Below, piece by piece: positions 41,752-50,668 of a DNA stretch of 64,000 nucleotides. Origin of the DNA: Deltaproteobacteria bacterium (GTDB lineage: Bacteria > Myxococcota_A > Polyangia > JACPQR01); contig JACPQR010000226.1 in assembly GCA_016190375.1 (NCBI GenBank), positions 1 to 64,000 of the forward strand. The letters are read 5' to 3'. Made by a program: the position numbers and the translations under genes. The notes beneath the pieces were generated by a model. That model was not told where the DNA came from. It saw only the letters and a program-made list of their open reading frames with translations, and made no database searches. How positions within the stretch are numbered: the stretch's first letter is position 1; every line of letters starts with the position of its first letter.

Positions 41752-44214
41752 TCAAAGCCCTGCCGGTGGCAAGCAAATGCGAAAATCCCTTCGCCGAAGG
41801 AAGCCCGGGTCGGTCACCGGCGACGGGCACGACGGGCCGGTCACAACCGTCCAATGGTCACCCCTCGTGATTCTCCCGGCCTCCTCGTAGCCGGCATCCG
41901 TGAGCCACGAGCTGAGAACCGTAGGGCACTCGTAGTGGCAGCACCAGCGGAGTTGGCACCGGTAGTCGACGGCGGTGGGGCTTAGCGGGATCGGGTCTTC
42001 CACGAGCACGCATCTCCCGCGTCCCGCCTGCCCACCCGGGTCGATAAGCGCAACGGGCTCGGGGTATCCAAATGGGCTTTCATGCAGAGGCGCGTACTGG
42101 GGATCCGTCAACAGTCCATCGACGGATGTGAAGGCGCCGGTCCACTCGTCGTACTCGCGCGTCCAGTTCTGGGCGAGGCCGGCGCGGAGCAGCGTGTTGA
42201 CGCCGCTCTGCCAGACTCGCGACTCGGTCTCGGCGTCGTACCACTGGCCGGGGAAGCGGTGGTCGACGGCGGCGGTGGAGCCGCCGGCGACGCTGGCGTA
42301 GCCCCAGGGATCGTAGTCCGCGCTCCAGACGATCGACGGGGAGCCGGAGGTCGGCCAGCGCTCGAGCTCCATCGGCGTCGCGAGGTGGTCGGCGTGGACG
42401 AGGTCGCGCTGCTCCTGGCTGAACGAGCCGTTCACCCACTTGAGGACGAAGCGCATCACCCGCTCGTCGTCCAGGTAGTAGATCACGTGCACGTTGTAGG
42501 TCGTCGGGCTCGCGGCGTTCGGGATCTCGCGGACGCCGATGAGGCGGTCGGAGACGTCGTAGTAGAACCACCACTGGTGGGTCACGCCCGTCGACAGGTT
42601 CTTGTCGCTCTTGAAGATCCGGCGGCCCTTCCAGTCGTAGGCGTAGGCGAGCTGGTAGGTCTGGTAGCTGGGGTTGACGCTCGGCCGCCTGCCCGAGACC
42701 AGCCTGAGCCGCCCGTCAGCGCGGTAGTAGTAGTTCCGGTAGTCGTCCGACAGCGTCAGGTTGTTGTCGTACGTCCGGCGGCCCGACCCGTCGTTCGTGT
42801 AGTCCGTCGTCTGGGAGGCGTGGTTGATCCGGTCGAGCTTGTCCGTGGCGGCCGTGTAGACGTAGCTGTCGTTCACGCCGCTGTACTCGCGGAAGGTCTC
42901 GCGATTGTCGGCGTTGTCGTAGGTGACGTTGGCGAGGAGGTTCTGGTTCGTCTCCGCCGGGCAGGTGCCGTACGAGATCTTCGTCGCGCAGGTCAGCCGG
43001 CGCGCCGCGTCGTACTTGTAGTAGCGGTCGGGGTTGCCCGAGAGCGCGTCGGCGAAGGACGCGATCTGCGCCGTCGGCTGGTACGTGTACGTCCGGTCGA
43101 GGACGTCGAAGGTCTTCGAGCCGCCCAGCCGGGAGCGCAGGGTCGAGACCGTGCCGTCAAGGCGCCGCAGCACCTCGCGCGAAGGGTCCGACGGTGGCGT
43201 GCTGGTCGAGTTGCCGTGCCAGATCCGCCGCAGCGGGCCGAAGGGGTAGCGCTCGCTCGCCTTCGCCGCGTAGATGTAGGTCACGCCCTTGGTCGTCTCC
43301 GACGCCACCCGGTAGGCCTCGTCGGCGTCGGCGTTGTCGCCCGAGCCGAGGTCGTAGTCCCAGCGGGCGTACGCGTTCGTGATCATCGGGTAGCGCAGGC
43401 GCACCAGGTTCGAGTTCGAGTCGTACTCGTACTCCGTGTGCCTCGTCACGCCCTCGTCTCCGAGCGTCGTCTCCCGCACCAGCCTTCCCAGCGAGTCGTA
43501 ATAGTAGCAGACGATCCGGTCGTAGACTCCGTCGCCCAGCGACGAGTCCGCGAAGAGCTGCTCGTCCGCCCGGGCGAGCCGCCCCGCCGAGCTCTGCGGC
43601 TTGTCCGTCGGACAGCCGGTCGCCGAGTCGAACGTGAACCTCATGTCGGAGGTGAACGCCGAGGCCGAACCGTAGTCGTGGTCGGCCCAGGTGAGCCTGC
43701 CGGCCCCGTCGTAGACGAAGTGCGAGCGCTTCCCGTCGGCCGCGTACCGATCGACGACCCGCGAGGCCTCGTCGTAGACGTAGCGGATCGTCCCCGCGTC
43801 CGGCGAGACGACCTTGGTGAGCCGGAAGAGATCGTCCCGCTCGTACGTCGTCTGGTGGCCCTCGCCGTCCGTCAGAGAGGTCGGCTCGCTGCCGAACAGA
43901 CCGTAGCCGTAGGTCGTCGACATGTAGTTCGAGCCGGAGCCGTCGAGGTGGCGGCGCACTTCGGTCAGCCGGCTGAAGGAGTCGTAGAGGCTCTGGACCA
44001 GGTTCTGGCTCTCGTCCCGGTCGCTCACCACGTTGCCGACGCTGTCGTAGCCCAGCTCGCGGTAGGTGCTGTCCGTCGGGTCGGTCGGGTTGTACACGCG
44101 CCAGAGCCGTCCCGAGATGTCGTGGGCCTGCTTGACGAGCAGCCACGCCGCCTCGCCCTGCCGGAGCGTCGAACGGGTGAGGAGCCGGCCGGCGTCGTCG
44201 TAGGTCATCTCCAC
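41752..44214 (-). CDS. RHS repeat protein, C-terminal part (after frameshift)
   Basis: This 820-residue frame contains many YD/RHS repeats (Y-D-D-A-G-R-L, Y-D-S-V-G-N-V and similar). It continues to the end of the RHS core, with Y-D-E-W-T-G-A-F-T-S-V-D-G and P-F-G-Y-P-E-P-V-A-L-I-D-P-G-G. After that DPxG-type boundary comes a unique 80-residue tip with five Cys (R-C-Q-L-R-W-C-C-H-Y-E-C). The ATG at 44214 is internal to the repeat pattern. Upstream bases in this frame continue as R-Y-D-E-W-G-R-L-S-Q-I-A-R-R-D, so this is the 3' portion of one gene broken at about 44.3 kb. Confidence 0.85.
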   Translation of the reverse strand: MEMTYDDAGRLLTRSTLRQGEAAWLLVKQAHDISGRLWRVYNPTDPTDSTYRELGYDSVGNVVSDRDESQNLVQSLYDSFSRLTEVRRHLDGSGSNYMSTTYGYGLFGSEPTSLTDGEGHQTTYERDDLFRLTKVVSPDAGTIRYVYDEASRVVDRYAADGKRSHFVYDGAGRLTWADHDYGSASAFTSDMRFTFDSATGCPTDKPQSSAGRLARADEQLFADSSLGDGVYDRIVCYYYDSLGRLVRETTLGDEGVTRHTEYEYDSNSNLVRLRYPMITNAYARWDYDLGSGDNADADEAYRVASETTKGVTYIYAAKASERYPFGPLRRIWHGNSTSTPPSDPSREVLRRLDGTVSTLRSRLGGSKTFDVLDRTYTYQPTAQIASFADALSGNPDRYYKYDAARRLTCATKISYGTCPAETNQNLLANVTYDNADNRETFREYSGVNDSYVYTAATDKLDRINHASQTTDYTNDGSGRRTYDNNLTLSDDYRNYYYRADGRLRLVSGRRPSVNPSYQTYQLAYAYDWKGRRIFKSDKNLSTGVTHQWWFYYDVSDRLIGVREIPNAASPTTYNVHVIYYLDDERVMRFVLKWVNGSFSQEQRDLVHADHLATPMELERWPTSGSPSIVWSADYDPWGYASVAGGSTAAVDHRFPGQWYDAETESRVWQSGVNTLLRAGLAQNWTREYDEWTGAFTSVDGLLTDPQYAPLHESPFGYPEPVALIDPGGQAGRGRCVLVEDPIPLSPTAVDYRCQLRWCCHYECPTVLSSWLTDAGYEEAGRITRGDHWTVVTGPSCPSPVTDPGFLRRRDFRICLPPAGL

Positions 44215-44228
44215 CCGGTCCTCGTCGG

Positions 44229-46556
44229 TCAGGGTGGGGTTGTCGCGCCTGGCGATCTGGGACAGCCGGCCCCACTCGTCGTAGCGGTAAAGGAGGACGT
44301 TGCCGCGCGGGCGAGGCGGCCGCCGTCGTCGTAGGAGTAGCTCGTGGTCAGTCCGGCGGCGGTCTCCGTCAGGACCCGGCCGTACATGTCGAAGGTGTAG
44401 GTCGTGGTCGTGCCGTTCGGGCCGGTGACCTGCGTCGCGCGACCGTAGGGGTCATACGCCGCGTAGGTCGTGTCCAGATAGGCGGACGCGGAGGTGTAGC
44501 GCCGGACCCGCTGGAGCATGTACGAGCTGTCCCCGTTTCCGGAGGAGTAGTAGGTGTACTCGACCCGGTCGCTCGAGCCGGATATCGGCCCGTCGACCCT
44601 CGTGAGCCGGCCGAGGGAGTCGTAGTCCCAGTTCGTGACGTAGCTGTAAGAGACGATCGTGTCCGACCCGCTCCTCGTGAAGCCGTTGTGCGTCTCGAGG
44701 TCGAGCCGGCCATAGGAGTCGTAGGTGTACAGGACCTGGACGTTGCCGGTCGGGCTGAGGGTGCTCTTGCGCCGCCGCTCGATTGGCTTCCCCGGCCAGG
44801 TGGCCGAGTACCAGGTCCCCTCCCAGCGGCCGGCCGCGGGGCAGGAATTCGGGTCGGCCCGCGTCACCGTCGTGTCGCTGTCGTTCTCGCACTTCGCGAT
44901 CTCGAGGCCGTTCGAGTCGTACTCATAGGTCGTGCGGACGCCGTTCCGGTCGGTCCGCCAGGCCAGCCTCATCCCGCTCGTCCAGCTCGACTGGGCCGTG
45001 CCCGAGCACTCGCAGTTGCCGGTGATCGAAGTGACGGCGTTCATTCGGTCCGGGTCGTACTCGAGGCAGGAGTACCAGTAGCAGTAGCCGTCGATATGAC
45101 ACGCCGCGCCGCCCGAGCACTGCGCGTCGCTCGTGCATGACTTGGGGCTCCCGCCGTCGGTCTCGGGAGCGGTGAGGTCGAAGAGGAGCACGCCAGGAGG
45201 CCCCCCGGCGTTGCAGGTAACGTCGTACCGGAAGCCGGAGGCGTCGTGGGCCGTGCGGCTTTCGATCGGGCGGCGTGACTCGTCGAACTCGTGCGTCTCC
45301 AGCGTCGTCGATCCCGAGTTCTCCCGAACGGCGGTGATGCCGGGAGCGTCCGAAGGCACGTACTCGTAGGTCCTGGTTCCGGTCGGCCGTGTCACCGAGA
45401 CGAGACGTCCTTCGCTGTAGCCGTACTCGGCGAGGATGATGTTGGTGGGGCTGCGCTGCAGCTCCACCCGCGTGATCCGGTCGCGGCCGGTCAGGAACTC
45501 GTAAGCGGCGTCGTGCACGAAGGCCAGCGTGCGACCGGCGCTGTCACTCAGCGACAGGACATGACCGGATCCGTCAAAGCCGAGGGTGTAGCCCCATCCA
45601 GTCGTCCCGTCGTGCTTGCCCGTCAGCCGACCCTGGCTGTCGAAGGTCGTCCCCGTGCCCCCGAGCTCGGTCAGCCGCCATGACTGGTCGGAGAGCCGCC
45701 GCAGCGCGTGGTGGCGGTTCACCTGCGGCACGCAGCTCCATTCGGCTCCCTGCTGAGTGCAGGTGGCGTGCCCCACGCCGGTCCCGCCGGGCCGTACCCA
45801 GATGACGGCCGCAGGCGTGGCAAGGTCGCCTTCCAGCCGCTCGTTCAAGTTGCTCGTGAACCCACGGCCGAAGTAGTTCAGCTTGTACCGGTTCGAGTAC
45901 TGCGAGGCGTAGTAGCGGACGAGCCCCGCCGAGAACCGTCCCGGACCGTCGAGCTCCACGTCGACCTGCGGCGACAGCGCCATCACGCCGGTAGTCAGGT
46001 GCGTGTTCGCGCTGTCGTCCGAGCAGTCGCACTCCGGGTCGTTTTCCGGACAGTCCTCCTCGGGCTCTCTCGCAAGCGGCGGGTCATCGACTCCCATGCC
46101 GCCGCCGCCGCCGTCGCCATCGTCGGTGTCGCCACAGTCGACGACGTTATCGATGATGCCGTCGCCGTCGTCGTCATAGCCGTTGCACTCCTCCTCGCGG
46201 CACCCGGCGGCGCATGGCTCCCCCTGGTAATCCGAACAGTCGTTCCCTTTGCACGGGTCTTCGTAAGGCGGACCACACGTCATCCCCGGCTCGGCCTCCC
46301 TATCCCAGACTTCCACGCAGTCTCCGACGCCGTCGCATCTATCGCAGTATGAGATGTCTCGCATCTCGGCGTGGAAGCACCTGAACAGGTCCCCGCCGTA
46401 GCAGGCAGTGCCCCACATCTCGTGCACGTTGTAGGTGCACGTGAGCCCGCTCGTCAGGCAGTCTTGGCCGCTGGCTGTCCGCTCGGCCGCCGTGAGGGAG
46501 AGCACGAGGACGACCGCCGCGACCACTCCTGCAAGGCATCGATCCAGTGCCTTCAT
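44229..46556 (-). CDS. RHS repeat protein, N-terminal part (before frameshift)
   Basis: The ATG at 46556 has GGAG upstream and a Sec signal peptide (MKALDRCLAGVVAAVVLVLS). A Cys-rich region with an EF-hand-like D-D-D-G-D-G-I-I-D follows. An RHS N-terminal domain leads into YD repeats (Y-D-S-Y-G-R-L-D and Y-D-P-Y-G-R-A-T). The frame leaves the repeat pattern after D-D-G-G-R-L-A-R and ends 20 residues later. The other frame resumes the pattern immediately, so one indel has split the gene. A complete protein would have about 1,600 residues. RHS proteins form large shells that enclose a toxic or adhesive C-terminal tip. Confidence 0.88.
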   Translation of the reverse strand: MKALDRCLAGVVAAVVLVLSLTAAERTASGQDCLTSGLTCTYNVHEMWGTACYGGDLFRCFHAEMRDISYCDRCDGVGDCVEVWDREAEPGMTCGPPYEDPCKGNDCSDYQGEPCAAGCREEECNGYDDDGDGIIDNVVDCGDTDDGDGGGGGMGVDDPPLAREPEEDCPENDPECDCSDDSANTHLTTGVMALSPQVDVELDGPGRFSAGLVRYYASQYSNRYKLNYFGRGFTSNLNERLEGDLATPAAVIWVRPGGTGVGHATCTQQGAEWSCVPQVNRHHALRRLSDQSWRLTELGGTGTTFDSQGRLTGKHDGTTGWGYTLGFDGSGHVLSLSDSAGRTLAFVHDAAYEFLTGRDRITRVELQRSPTNIILAEYGYSEGRLVSVTRPTGTRTYEYVPSDAPGITAVRENSGSTTLETHEFDESRRPIESRTAHDASGFRYDVTCNAGGPPGVLLFDLTAPETDGGSPKSCTSDAQCSGGAACHIDGYCYWYSCLEYDPDRMNAVTSITGNCECSGTAQSSWTSGMRLAWRTDRNGVRTTYEYDSNGLEIAKCENDSDTTVTRADPNSCPAAGRWEGTWYSATWPGKPIERRRKSTLSPTGNVQVLYTYDSYGRLDLETHNGFTRSGSDTIVSYSYVTNWDYDSLGRLTRVDGPISGSSDRVEYTYYSSGNGDSSYMLQRVRRYTSASAYLDTTYAAYDPYGRATQVTGPNGTTTTYTFDMYGRVLTETAAGLTTSYSYDDGGRLARAATSSFTATTSGAGCPRSPGATTPP

Positions 46557-46569
46557 CGTCCCGTCTCCT

Positions 46570-48225
46570 TCACTCCTGCTCGAAGTGGTCCACGCTCGAC
46601 GCGAAGACGAAGAGGCTCTGTCCCGTCGCCCTGTCGAGGGCGACCCAGTCATCGGCCTGGTCCCCGTTGACGTCGCTCACACGCAGGAGATACGAGCCGA
46701 GCTCCAGCGGGGTCCCCTCGGCGTCCGCAACATCGAGAGCAAGATCGGTCGCGCCGTCGGCTCCGGACAGCGCCATGAGCCTGAGCCGGCGAGGGCTGTT
46801 TTCAGTCCAATAGGTCCCGACCGAATCGTCGGTTCCGTCGGCGTTCAGGTCCCACGTGCGCTCGACGCGATCGAGTGCGCTGGCGTTCTCCCAGACGACC
46901 TCGCCGGTGTCGGCATCGAGAGCCCAGCACAGGTCGAAGTGGCCATCGTACGAGCCCCAGAAGTACACCAGGACCTCGTCGAGGCCGTCTCCAGTTGCGT
47001 CCGGGACCGTCCCCACGGCACCGAACGCCTCTTCCGGCGGTGGCTCGAAGACCCGAGCAGGAACGAGCTCCGCGGAGCCGAGGATGACGGGAAGCCAGTC
47101 GAACGGGCGGTCGGAAGCCGCGAGGAAGTCCGGCAAGCCGTCGCCATCCATGTCCGGCGCCTGACCAGCGAGTAACCAGGTCGAGACGTCCTCCTCCTCG
47201 AGCCAAATCCGGGAGCTGATTGTCGAGCCATCCCGGCCCGAGAGGATCGCGGCGAATCCGAGCCGGTCCGAGGTCGCGCCGACCAGCACTAGATCGCGCG
47301 TGCCGTCGCCGTCATGATCGCCGGCCGTGCCGAGCCACTTCCTGCCATCCGAGGCAGGGACCCTCCAGAGCTCGTCGCCAGTCGCTCCGTCGAGCGCCAC
47401 GATCTCGTGGGAGTCGGCGGGCAGATGCGGGAACGCGACGTCACGGTTGCCATCGCCGTTCAGGTCACCCGGCGACACCACGTCTCTGGAATCGCGTTCG
47501 TCCTGCGCTTCTGTCACGCGCTGAGCCGACCAGAGGAGCTGGCCCGTTCCGAGCGAGTACGCGCTCACGGTCCCGCCTTCGCCGCCCGCCGACATCCCGA
47601 TCACGGGGGCGACGTGCAGGACGACGTCGTCCATGCCGTCTCCGTCGACGTCGTCGAGGCGAACGGGCACCGCCCAGTAATAGTCGCCGCCGGCCTCGGG
47701 CTCCTCCAGCGGGATCGCGCCGAAGTAGTCGATGCCGACGAGCCGCGGTGGCGTGCAAGCGGCGGCCAGGCAGATCGGGGGCGGGCCGCCGAACGCGGCG
47801 GCGGGGCCGCAGGGGATCCCGTCCTCGACGGCGTCACTCACGCAGCCGCCGGCGCCGACGTCGCAGCGGCCGATCTCGCAGGGTTCGGAGGCGCAGAGCA
47901 CATCGTCGGGCTCGTGCGTGCAGGCTCCGTCCTCTCCGCAGACCTCGCGCGTGCAGGAGATACCGTCGTCCTCGCAGCAGCCGGCGTCGGGCGGAGCTGC
48001 ATCGAGCGGCGCCGCGTCCGGCGCCGTGGCGTCCGGCGCCGTGGCGTCCGGCGAGGATGACGCATCTGACGGTGATGCGTCTCCGTGTCCGGCATCAGGC
48101 AGCGATCCAGCGTCAGGCGACGCCGCGGCATCGAGCGGCGCGGCGTCCGGTGGCGCGGCGTCCGGTGGCGGCGAGGACGAGCTCGCGCCGCAGGCTGCGA
48201 GGATCATGGGCGAGAGGCGCTTCAA
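46570..48225 (-). CDS. FG-GAP/VCBS repeat lipoprotein, right copy
   Basis: The 551-residue protein starts MKRLSPMILAAC (lipobox Cys12). An Ala/Pro/Asp repeat linker of about 65 residues follows, then a Cys-rich module (G-C-C-E-D-D-G-I-S-C-T-R-E-V-C). Seven FG-GAP blades complete it, with loops such as D-V-D-G-D-G-M-D-D, D-H-D-G-D-G-T-R-D and D-V-N-G-D-Q-A-D-D. It ends 14 bases before the RHS start codon and is likely in one operon with it. It is the full paralogue of the left copy. Confidence 0.87.
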   Translation of the reverse strand: MKRLSPMILAACGASSSSPPPDAAPPDAAPLDAAASPDAGSLPDAGHGDASPSDASSSPDATAPDATAPDAAPLDAAPPDAGCCEDDGISCTREVCGEDGACTHEPDDVLCASEPCEIGRCDVGAGGCVSDAVEDGIPCGPAAAFGGPPPICLAAACTPPRLVGIDYFGAIPLEEPEAGGDYYWAVPVRLDDVDGDGMDDVVLHVAPVIGMSAGGEGGTVSAYSLGTGQLLWSAQRVTEAQDERDSRDVVSPGDLNGDGNRDVAFPHLPADSHEIVALDGATGDELWRVPASDGRKWLGTAGDHDGDGTRDLVLVGATSDRLGFAAILSGRDGSTISSRIWLEEEDVSTWLLAGQAPDMDGDGLPDFLAASDRPFDWLPVILGSAELVPARVFEPPPEEAFGAVGTVPDATGDGLDEVLVYFWGSYDGHFDLCWALDADTGEVVWENASALDRVERTWDLNADGTDDSVGTYWTENSPRRLRLMALSGADGATDLALDVADAEGTPLELGSYLLRVSDVNGDQADDWVALDRATGQSLFVFASSVDHFEQE

Positions 48226-48229
48226 CGCC

Positions 48230-48505
48230 TCACCGCACGCCGTCCATCACGTCGAAGCCCACCATGCGTCGGGCTCGCTCCAGCTCGGGGAGCCTCGCGT
48301 CGTCGTCGTGGATCCTGGCGAAAGCGTCGCTCTCCGCGCCAGCGGCGTCCTGCTCGACCGCCGGTGCGTCTCCCGTGGGGGCCCAGATGGCACGGGCGAC
48401 CGGATCGGGCTCGATGTCGAGCTCCGCCTCCTCGTCGCGCGTGTCCTGAGCGATGGACGCCGCGGGGAAGGACAGGAAAGCGGACAGAAGGATGATCGTC
48501 CTCAT
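48230..48505 (-). CDS. Small exported protein, right copy
   Basis: The 91-residue product has a signal peptide (MRTIILLSAFLSFPAASIAQ) and the same layout as the left copy: an acidic D-E-E-A-E-L-D-I-E-P-D-P, then a charged helix and the closing M-V-G-F-D-V-M-D-G-V-R. It is encoded 4 bases after the DcrB-like gene and 4 bases before the FG-GAP gene. Unknown family. Conservation of this gene in both modules argues that it is a needed partner. Confidence 0.75.
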   Translation of the reverse strand: MRTIILLSAFLSFPAASIAQDTRDEEAELDIEPDPVARAIWAPTGDAPAVEQDAAGAESDAFARIHDDDARLPELERARRMVGFDVMDGVR

Positions 48506-48509
48506 GCGT

Positions 48510-49004
48510 TCACCTCCATCGGGCAGTGTCCAGGGCGCGCTCGAAGATCGGCTCGAGCGTCGCCCACTGGGTCTCGGGGGCCGTGGCGTCCAGGTGCACG
48601 ATGCGACCTCGGTGCTCGGTCACGTACTGCTGCCTTCGATAACGGGTGCCGTCGCGGTCGAAGCGGGCCTCGACGAGCCAAGCGTCGGTCCGTGCGAGCC
48701 TCTCGCGGCCCCGGACGCGAACATGCGAGGCGTCCATTGCCCGGTACTGGACGGCGAGGGCGCTGGCGACCGACTCGGGAGTCCGCGCGACCTCGTCGTC
48801 CCGCACGGGCGTGGAGTGGATGTTGATGGTCGTCCGGTGCTCCGCCGAGCCGGGCGGGCCCGACAGCGTCGTCCCGGTCCCGGTGGTCTCCGCCTCCCAC
48901 CCGGCCGGCACGTTCAACGACAGCCCGCTCTCGGAATGGCGGTACTCCTGGTCGGAGCCTGCACAACCCGCGACCACCCACGCGATCCACACGCTTCTGC
49001 GCAT
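48510..49004 (-). CDS. DcrB/PsbP-like lipoprotein
   Basis: The start at 49004 gives MRRSVWIAWVVAGC, a short lipoprotein signal peptide (Cys14). The 164-residue protein continues Y-R-H-S-E-S-G-L-S-L-N-V-P-A-G-W, the opening of DcrB/PsbP-type domains. The middle and end have R-Q-Q-Y-V-T-E-H-R-G-R-I-V-H-L-D-A-T-A-P and W-A-T-L-E-P-I-F-E-R-A-L. Such lipoproteins have varied envelope roles. It is the first gene after the regulator and the intact counterpart of the dead copy at 37963. An ATG at 49028 is an alternative start. Confidence 0.72.
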   Translation of the reverse strand: MRRSVWIAWVVAGCAGSDQEYRHSESGLSLNVPAGWEAETTGTGTTLSGPPGSAEHRTTINIHSTPVRDDEVARTPESVASALAVQYRAMDASHVRVRGRERLARTDAWLVEARFDRDGTRYRRQQYVTEHRGRIVHLDATAPETQWATLEPIFERALDTARWR

Positions 49005-49134
49005 CGGCCGCCCCTCGCGTCCGGGCACCTGACCCGTGCGGCGCCCCGCAGCTTCGCCTTTCCCGTTATCAGGACGCCGGCCGCCGGTCTCGGAATTTGT
49101 TACTTGGCGAAAATGGCGGACGCTCTGACGTCTG

Positions 49135-50347
49135 TCAGGTCAGCCGGTCCGCCCTCCGAAGGCGCGCGTGACAGGTCCTCTCGGGAAGACCGACCAGCCG
49201 CGCCGCGCCCGCGATGGACCCGGTCATCTCGACGGCGAGGCGGAGGACGCGACCGTCCAGCTTGACGAGGAAGCGGCGGAGGTCGATCGGCCAGGCGGTG
49301 TGCCCGTCCGGTCCGAAGCGGGGGCGGAGGCAGGGGTCCTCGTCGCGATAGAGGCGGACGGAGGCTCGGCCGGCGGCGATGAGGTCGCGCGCGACGACGA
49401 TGGAGCCGGCCGCCCTGTTACCCACGCCGAGCTCCACGAGGAGGAGCCTGACGTGAGCCGGCGCGACTCCGACGACCACGAATGGTCGAATCGAGCGACC
49501 GAGGACCCAGGCATCCATGGCGCTCCCGATGTCGCTCGGCTCCACGACGGCGGCGAGCATCGCGCTCGAGCTCATGGTCAGCGGATGCATGGTGCCCGGT
49601 GAAACGCACTTCGTGCACACGTGTGCGGATTCGCACGCGTCGCGGATCCAGGAGGGGACGGGAGAAGACGAGCACCAGAGGAGGGTCTCCGCCGCATCCC
49701 AGAACGGCTCGTCCTGGTTCCGCACGTCGAGGCGGTATCGCTCGAGGCGTTTGCAGAGGGTCCAGGACGACAAGCCAACGGCCGCCGCCGCGGGGGTCGG
49801 CTCCTTGTGCTCGCGCATCGAGGCGACAATCAGCGCGCGCTCCACCTCGTCGCGCCAGCGCTCGACCCGGAAGCCGTCCTGGAAGACGCGGCTCCGGTTC
49901 CTCCAGCACGTTCTCTTCCGCGCGTCGCAGCGCGGCGCTCGCGGCGGCTTGCGCCAGCAGTGCCTCGAGGATCGAATCGAAGGAGACCGCAAGCGGCACG
50001 TCGGACACGAGGGGCGCACGCAACCCGAGCTGCGCGGTCGCGAGCCCGTGTGAGCGTGGGCTCCCGCTGTACAGCAAGAATGGGAGACCCGGATTGCCAC
50101 GCAGGCTCATGGCGGCGAACAGCGGGCCGGATCCAATGGCGCCCGGGGCGCGATCGAAGCCCGCGTGCATGAGCACGGCCACCGGTCCCAGGTTGGCGAT
50201 CGCCGCGGCCGCGGCGTCGAGGGTCGCGAACAGATGAACGTGGTGCCGAGCTCTCGCGCTCTCGAGGATCGGCCGTAGCGGTGCCCGGTCCGGGTCGCGC
50301 TCGTCGAGGACGATGAGGCAAGGCCGCGTCGAGGGCCCTCCGATCAT
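49135..50347 (-). pseudogene. Regulator with receiver-like N-terminus and two HTH segments, frameshifted
   Basis: The frame from ATG 50347 encodes a receiver-like domain (L-I-V-L-D-E-R-D, F-A-T-L-D-A-A-A-A-A-I and L-L-Y-S-G). It leaves the natural reading frame at about 49890 after V-L-E-E-P-E-P. A second frame continues with R-V-E-R-W-R-D-E-V-E-R-A-L-I and a Fis-like helix-turn-helix (A-A-A-A-V-G-L-S-S-W-T-L-C-K-R-L). After a ~120-residue domain it ends in another HTH (G-A-A-R-L-V-G-L-P-E-R-T). One indel separates the halves. The intact gene would have been the local transcriptional regulator of the module downstream. Confidence 0.72.
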
Positions 50348-50668
50348 GGCTCACCTCGCCGGACTACTGGAGAAGAGGCAGGCAGGCAGGGCAAGATCCG
50401 AGCCCGCATCGCGCGTGGTCAGATCGACGGCTACCGCAAATTCGCATCACGAGGTCATCACCACCAACTCCACCGGCGATCAATACTGAATGTCTGTTCG
50501 CGCCCTGCTCGGGCGACGACATCCGTTCAGTGGCGTGCCAACCTTCCGGCCGCCGGGTCCCGAGGCCCGCGGACGGACTCGGTGGCGCCCTCGCTGGGAC
50601 GCGGGCTCGGGTGAGAACGGCCCGGACCTCGTCGACCGCCGTGTCGCGAGCTCACTGACGATCGGTGA
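50348..50668. other. Intergenic, nothing recognised
   Basis: The 321 bases between the regulator start and the methyltransferase end contain no frame with convincing composition. They contain no clear repeat, hairpin or promoter. The part next to 50348 should contain the regulator promoter. Confidence 0.4.

Noticed and set aside
44280..44320. Programmed frameshifting in the RHS gene
   Set aside because: No slippery heptamer of the X-XXY-YYZ type or A-rich run lies at the junction; a simple indel is more likely.
42082..44334. 750-codon plus-strand frame opposite the RHS gene
   Set aside because: It is Val/Arg/Ala-dominated and mirrors the YD repeats; the RHS reading is unambiguous.
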